The notes under the pieces: model-generated
What the model saw: the letters and a program-made list of their open reading frames with translations, nothing else
What the model was told of the DNA's origin: nothing
Databases searched by the model: none
In this document: positions 62,001 through 64,000 of the stretch, one piece after another
How positions within the stretch are numbered: position 1 is the first letter of the stretch
Layout: every line of letters starts with the position of its first letter
Translations under genes and position numbers: made by a program
From: Streptomyces olivaceoviridis
GTDB taxonomy: Bacteria > Actinomycetota > Actinomycetes > Streptomycetales > Streptomycetaceae
DNA length: 64,000 nt
Assembly: GCF_014650115.1 (NCBI RefSeq)
Contig: NZ_BMUI01000003.1
Coordinates: 124,001 to 188,000 of the forward strand
Reading direction: 5' to 3'

Positions 62001-62385
62001 CGAGGCGACGTCCTCCGACGGCGACATGATCACCGCCGCCTTCAAGCTGCTGAAGCTCGGCCCGGTCGTCGGCCAGCGCACCTGGGGCGGAGTGGTCGGC
62101 ATGACCGGCCGGCACCGCCTCGGCGACGGCACGGTCATCACCGTACCCATGAACGCGGCCTGGTTCGACGCCTACGGCTGGTCCGTGGAGAACCACGGCG
62201 TCGCTCCCGACCTGGAGATCCTGCGCACCCCCCTGGACTGGGCGGAGGGCCGCCACGCCCAGCTCGCCGACGCGGTCGAACTCGCCCTGGAACTCCTGGA
62301 GTCCAACCCGGCGGCGGTCCCCCCGACCTACAGCGACGTCCCGAACAGATCCCGCCCGGAACTGCCCCCGAGGGCGACTTCCTGA
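59083..62385 (+). CDS. Tricorn-type S41 protease
   Basis: 1100 aa; ATG at 59083, with GTG 59092 as an alternative start. Tricorn core: a six-bladed then seven-bladed beta-propeller (about 1-660, blades such as RFSPDGRRIAYTTWRS, DLAFSPDGSWLTWSH, FTRDGRYLAFLSW), helical C1 domain, PDZ (about 770-840) and S41 protease domain. The catalytic set is present: Ser-His in GELGTSHAYVT, nucleophile in ATSSDGDM (with the P1-binding Asp), Glu in WSVENHGV. It processes peptides released by larger proteases, in the cytoplasm. Divergent from tetR-mmpL. An acidic stretch (EPEEGAPEAEEGETG) between the two propellers is an insertion. Confidence 0.94.
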   Translation: MGSVSYLRLPHLSGDLLCFVAEDDLWLAPLDAPGRAWRLTADRTKTGHPRFSPDGRRIAYTTWRSLVPEIHLVDVDGGPGRQLTYWGSADTQVCGWTPDGDILAVASHGQPFSHFTWAYKVPADGDPGGRLPWGPVADIQCADLAGEHRTLLLTGTPPHEPASWKRYRGGATGRLWLHGRRLLPDLDGHLACPMFVAGRIAFLSDHEGVGNLYSCAHDGTDLRRHTDHDAFYARHAAGDGERVVYQCAGDLWLVDDLSPGGTPRKLDVRLAGPRTGRRRYQVPAAQNIDGISVDDTGRASAVVVRGSLYWLTHRDGPARTITDTPGVRVRLPEMLGSTGQIAYVTDAEGEDAVEIVHLPRATGDRAPRRLASGALGRVLEMACDPEGERLAVASHDGRLLLIDVPEDGAAEPEEGAPEAEEGETGAETTITELIRSLNGPVRDLAFSPDGSWLTWSHPGIGRSLRKIKLARIKDRLIVDVTDGRFEDENPVFTRDGRYLAFLSWRGFDPVYDVHTGDLSFPLGCRPYLVPLSSATPSPFALNPEGRPAAGGLDPLEDEETGEAGTVTVEAEGLANRVTPFPVIASKYSGLHPVSGGGLVWLRWPISGALGETFVNPADVSGRPTLEYFNITKAKKSELVDHLDWFTVSGDGTRLVVVDEGELRAVPSTEVGDADSTVWIDVRRILHQADPPAEWRQAYDEAGRLIRAYFWEPGMCGIDWAAVLDQYRPLVERVASPDEFADLLREVLGELGTSHAYVTAARRNEGPPHYQRWQGLLGANFVRRDGRWVVKRILAGDSSDSKARSPLAGTGIREGAVLTHVEGRPVDPVTGPYPLLAGAGGTTVELTFTPSEDETGHARRVAVVPLVDERPLRYQDWVAKRREVVRELSGGKCGYLHIPDMGGSGWAQFNRDLRMEVSRPALIVDVRGNAGGHISELVIEKLTRTILGWDLTRNAQPVSYTSNAPRGPVVALADEATSSDGDMITAAFKLLKLGPVVGQRTWGGVVGMTGRHRLGDGTVITVPMNAAWFDAYGWSVENHGVAPDLEILRTPLDWAEGRHAQLADAVELALELLESNPAAVPPTYSDVPNRSRPELPPRATS

Positions 62386-62404
62386 GCCCTCCGGAACCGA
62401 CGCA

Positions 62405-62431
62405 GGGTGCCCTCCTGGAAGAAGGGCACCC
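62405..62431. terminator. Bidirectional terminator after tricorn
   Basis: GGGTGCCCT (62405-62413) pairs with AGGGCACCC (62423-62431) around a 9-nt loop, between the convergent tricorn and small hydrophilic genes. Confidence 0.8.
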
Positions 62432-62461
62432 ACGTCACTTGGCCGAGGCCGAGCACAGCGG

Positions 62462-62689
62462 TCAGGCGTCGTAGTCCCGGTCGAACCGGTCCTCCATCTG
62501 CTGCTCCGTGTCCTCGATGTCACGGTGGTTCTGGTGGCCACCCCGCTCCGGCGGCTGCTGGCCCTGACGGCCCTGCTGCTGGCCCTGGCGGCCCTGCTGC
62601 GGGCCGCGCTGGCCGGCCTTCTCGCGGCCCTGGTCCATCTTCTCCTTGGCCTGGCGCGACTTCTCCTGGAACTGGTCCTTCATACCCAT
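62462..62689 (-). CDS. Small hydrophilic Gln/Arg-rich protein
   Basis: 75 aa from ATG 62689 (GGGAG 9 nt upstream); ATG 62683 is a close alternative. Highly charged, no hydrophobic core: a KDQFQEKSRQAKEKMDQGREKAG helix, a Q-G-R/Q-Q-G-P repeat region, and an acidic tail DIEDTEQQMEDRFDRDYDA. Probably intrinsically disordered or a single helix. I do not recognise a function. A stress- or desiccation-type hydrophilin is conceivable but unsupported. Confidence 0.65.
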   Translation of the reverse strand: MGMKDQFQEKSRQAKEKMDQGREKAGQRGPQQGRQGQQQGRQGQQPPERGGHQNHRDIEDTEQQMEDRFDRDYDA

Positions 62690-62778
62690 GTGGGTTCACT
62701 CCCGTGATGAGTGGGGGTCCGGCCCCGTCGGTGGGGCCTCGACCAGATTCACACGGGCGAACACGCTCTGCATGTCGA

Positions 62779-63663
62779 TCAGTTACGGTGCGTAGCGCGG
62801 GCCGTCTCGTCGGCCGCCCCACCTGCGCCGACGAGCCCGGAACGCATGCCCTTCAGACGGGGCGCGAACCGCTTCATCTCGCGCTGCCCGACCGTCCCGA
62901 CGAGTACCGGCAGATAACCGCGCACGCCCTGCATGCCACGCAGCCACCACTGCCCGTACACATGCGCCGAACGCCGCTCGATCCCTTCCACCAGCCGGTC
63001 CACGGCGGGACCCAGCGGGTAGGTCTTGTTGGACGGCCACGGCAGCCGCTGCCGCAGCTCCCGCATGACGTCGTCCTGGTCGGCGCCGCGCACCATGTCG
63101 GTGTCGGTCCAGGACAGGTACCCGACACCGACGCGGACGCCCTGGTAGCCGACCTCGGCACGCAGACTGTGCGCGTACGCCTCCACGCCCGACTTGGACG
63201 CGCAGTACGCCGTCATCATCGGCGCGGGTGTGATCGCGGCGAGCGAGGCGATCTGGAGCAGATAGCCGCGGCTCTCCACGAGCACCGGGAGGAACGCCCG
63301 CGCGGTCACCGCCGAACCGATGAGGTTCACCTCGATCACCCGCCGCCACGCCTGCGGATCGGAGTCGGCGAACGGACCGCCCGTCGCCACACCGGCGTTG
63401 GCGACCACGATGTCGACCTTCCCGAACCGTGCCTTCACCTCCTCGGCGACCCGGCTCATCGCCTCGTGGTCGGTGACGTCGGCGTACCAGTGGGCGCTGT
63501 CGCTGTGCAGCCGCCCGGAGACCTCCTTCAGCGCCTCCTCCTCCAGCCCGACCAGCGCCACCTTCGCGCCGCGCGCGGACAGTTTGCGCGCCAGCAGCTC
63601 ACCGACGCCGCGCGCCGCTCCCGTGACGACCGCGACCTGCCCTTCGAGGCTGACCCTGCTCAT
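62779..63663 (-). CDS. Short-chain dehydrogenase/reductase (SDR)
   Basis: 294 aa; ATG at 63663 overlaps the hydrolase stop by 4 nt (ATGA). Rossmann motif VTGAARGVGELLARKL, NAG motif VVANAGVATGG, catalytic S in LLQIASLAAITP and Y-x-x-x-K in TAYCASKSGVEAYA, with V-N-L-I-G. An extra 50-60 residues follow the core SDR fold. Classical NAD(P)H oxidoreductase. Paired with an alpha/beta hydrolase upstream, suggesting lipid or small ester metabolism. Substrate unknown. Confidence 0.92.
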   Translation of the reverse strand: MSRVSLEGQVAVVTGAARGVGELLARKLSARGAKVALVGLEEEALKEVSGRLHSDSAHWYADVTDHEAMSRVAEEVKARFGKVDIVVANAGVATGGPFADSDPQAWRRVIEVNLIGSAVTARAFLPVLVESRGYLLQIASLAAITPAPMMTAYCASKSGVEAYAHSLRAEVGYQGVRVGVGYLSWTDTDMVRGADQDDVMRELRQRLPWPSNKTYPLGPAVDRLVEGIERRSAHVYGQWWLRGMQGVRGYLPVLVGTVGQREMKRFAPRLKGMRSGLVGAGGAADETARATHRN

Positions 63664-64000
63664 GCGCCCTCCTTGATCCGCGCGGGGGTGGAACCGTGCC
63701 CGGGGGCGGCCCCCGTGACATACGTGCCGACGAGTTCCCGGATGCGGGCCGTCACCGGCTCCGGGGCCTCGATCGGGGTCATGTGGCCGACGCCGGGCAG
63801 CTCGGTGAGGCCGACGCAGTGCGGCAGCGCGGCGACCAGCGCCCGGGCGTGCGCCGGAGGCGTGAGCCGGTCGGACGCGCCGTGCAGCACGGCGGTGGGC
63901 GCGCTCAACCGCCGTACGCCGTGGTCGAGATCGAGCGCGGCGAGGACGGCCGACCAGGCGTGGCGCGCGGTGCGCGGGCAGGCGTGCACGATCCGCGCGC
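63660..64000 (-). CDS. Alpha/beta hydrolase, 3' part (5' end outside window)
   Basis: Partial: about 112 C-terminal codons, the frame stays open to base 64000. The end of an alpha/beta-hydrolase fold is clear: VLHGASDRLTPPAHARAL carries the catalytic Asp, and LPGVGHMTPIEAPEPV the catalytic His. The nucleophile elbow lies beyond the window. Coupled to the SDR gene by a 4-nt overlap. Confidence 0.85.
   Translation of the reverse strand, partial: ARIVHACPRTARHAWSAVLAALDLDHGVRRLSAPTAVLHGASDRLTPPAHARALVAALPHCVGLTELPGVGHMTPIEAPEPVTARIRELVGTYVTGAAPGHGSTPARIKEGA

Noticed and set aside
62462..62689. Calling the small hydrophilic gene a CsbD-like stress protein
   Set aside because: The charged composition is similar, but I cannot see the CsbD motif, so it is left unnamed.

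Overview
The window is chromosomal DNA of a Streptomyces species or very close relative. The signs are very high GC with G/C-ending codons, dense genes with frequent 1-4 nt overlaps, GTG starts, an SsgA-like sporulation protein, leaderless-looking starts, and a gene order (glmU-prs-rplY-pth-ppc, galTEK, ispE-rsmA-rpfB-tatD, rsmI/pmt, cbiMQO) that matches what I remember of the SCO3120-SCO3170 part of S. coelicolor. That synteny is from memory and was not checked.

Region 1 (1-4.85 kb) is the most unusual part. Two divergent gene pairs carry nucleic-acid-attacking domains of the polymorphic-toxin type together with immunity domains: an Imm35-like/deaminase protein (cut by the window edge), a WHH-nuclease + SUKH (SMI1/KNR4) fusion, a YwqJ-type deaminase, and a SUKH-3 protein. 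None shows a secretion signal. An orphan NarL-type histidine kinase follows (5.1-6.4 kb), then an HTH/LAGLIDADG-like gene directly before tRNA-Gln.

Region 2 (7.6-19.6 kb) is housekeeping: glmU, prs, rplY, pth, a small membrane protein, ppc, a delta-9 acyl-CoA desaturase coupled to its TetR regulator, the tam/VOC pair divergent from a TamR-like MarR regulator, and a LuxR-type response regulator. Palindromic operators lie in the expected intergenic regions.

Region 3 (19.9-24.1 kb) looks accessory: a GNAT gene, then a tightly coupled four-gene operon with a small WXG/ESX-like protein, a 723-aa DUF6571-like protein, a one-TM protein and a proline-rich protein. It resembles a type VII secretion substrate cassette.

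Region 4 (24.2-29.7 kb) is the Leloir operon galT-galE-galK facing a sodium/solute symporter and a small membrane partner, with DeoR-like operators between them. Region 5 (29.9-36.6 kb) has a response regulator that lacks its phospho-acceptor Asp, two tandem membrane-anchored PQQ-type beta-propeller proteins behind an 11-bp-period direct repeat, and a Uup-type ABC-F ATPase.

Region 6 (36.7-45.2 kb) holds a Uma2 nuclease-fold gene, then ispE, rsmA, rpfB, tatD, a zinc-ribbon gene, rsmI and the protein O-mannosyltransferase pmt. Region 7 (45.2-50.2 kb) is cell-wall biology: a secreted ricin + CAP protein, two tandem penicillin-binding proteins and ssgE. Region 8 (50.3-52.9 kb) is an energy-coupling-factor metal transporter (cbiMN-cbiQ-cbiO) preceded by a Nur-box-like palindrome, which points to nickel.

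Region 9 (53-64 kb) contains a serine hydrolase, a DUF1876 protein, an EamA exporter with a YbaK editing-domain gene, a tetR-mmpL exporter operon divergent from a tricorn-type protease, a small hydrophilic protein, an SDR oxidoreductase and the 3' part of an alpha/beta-hydrolase gene.
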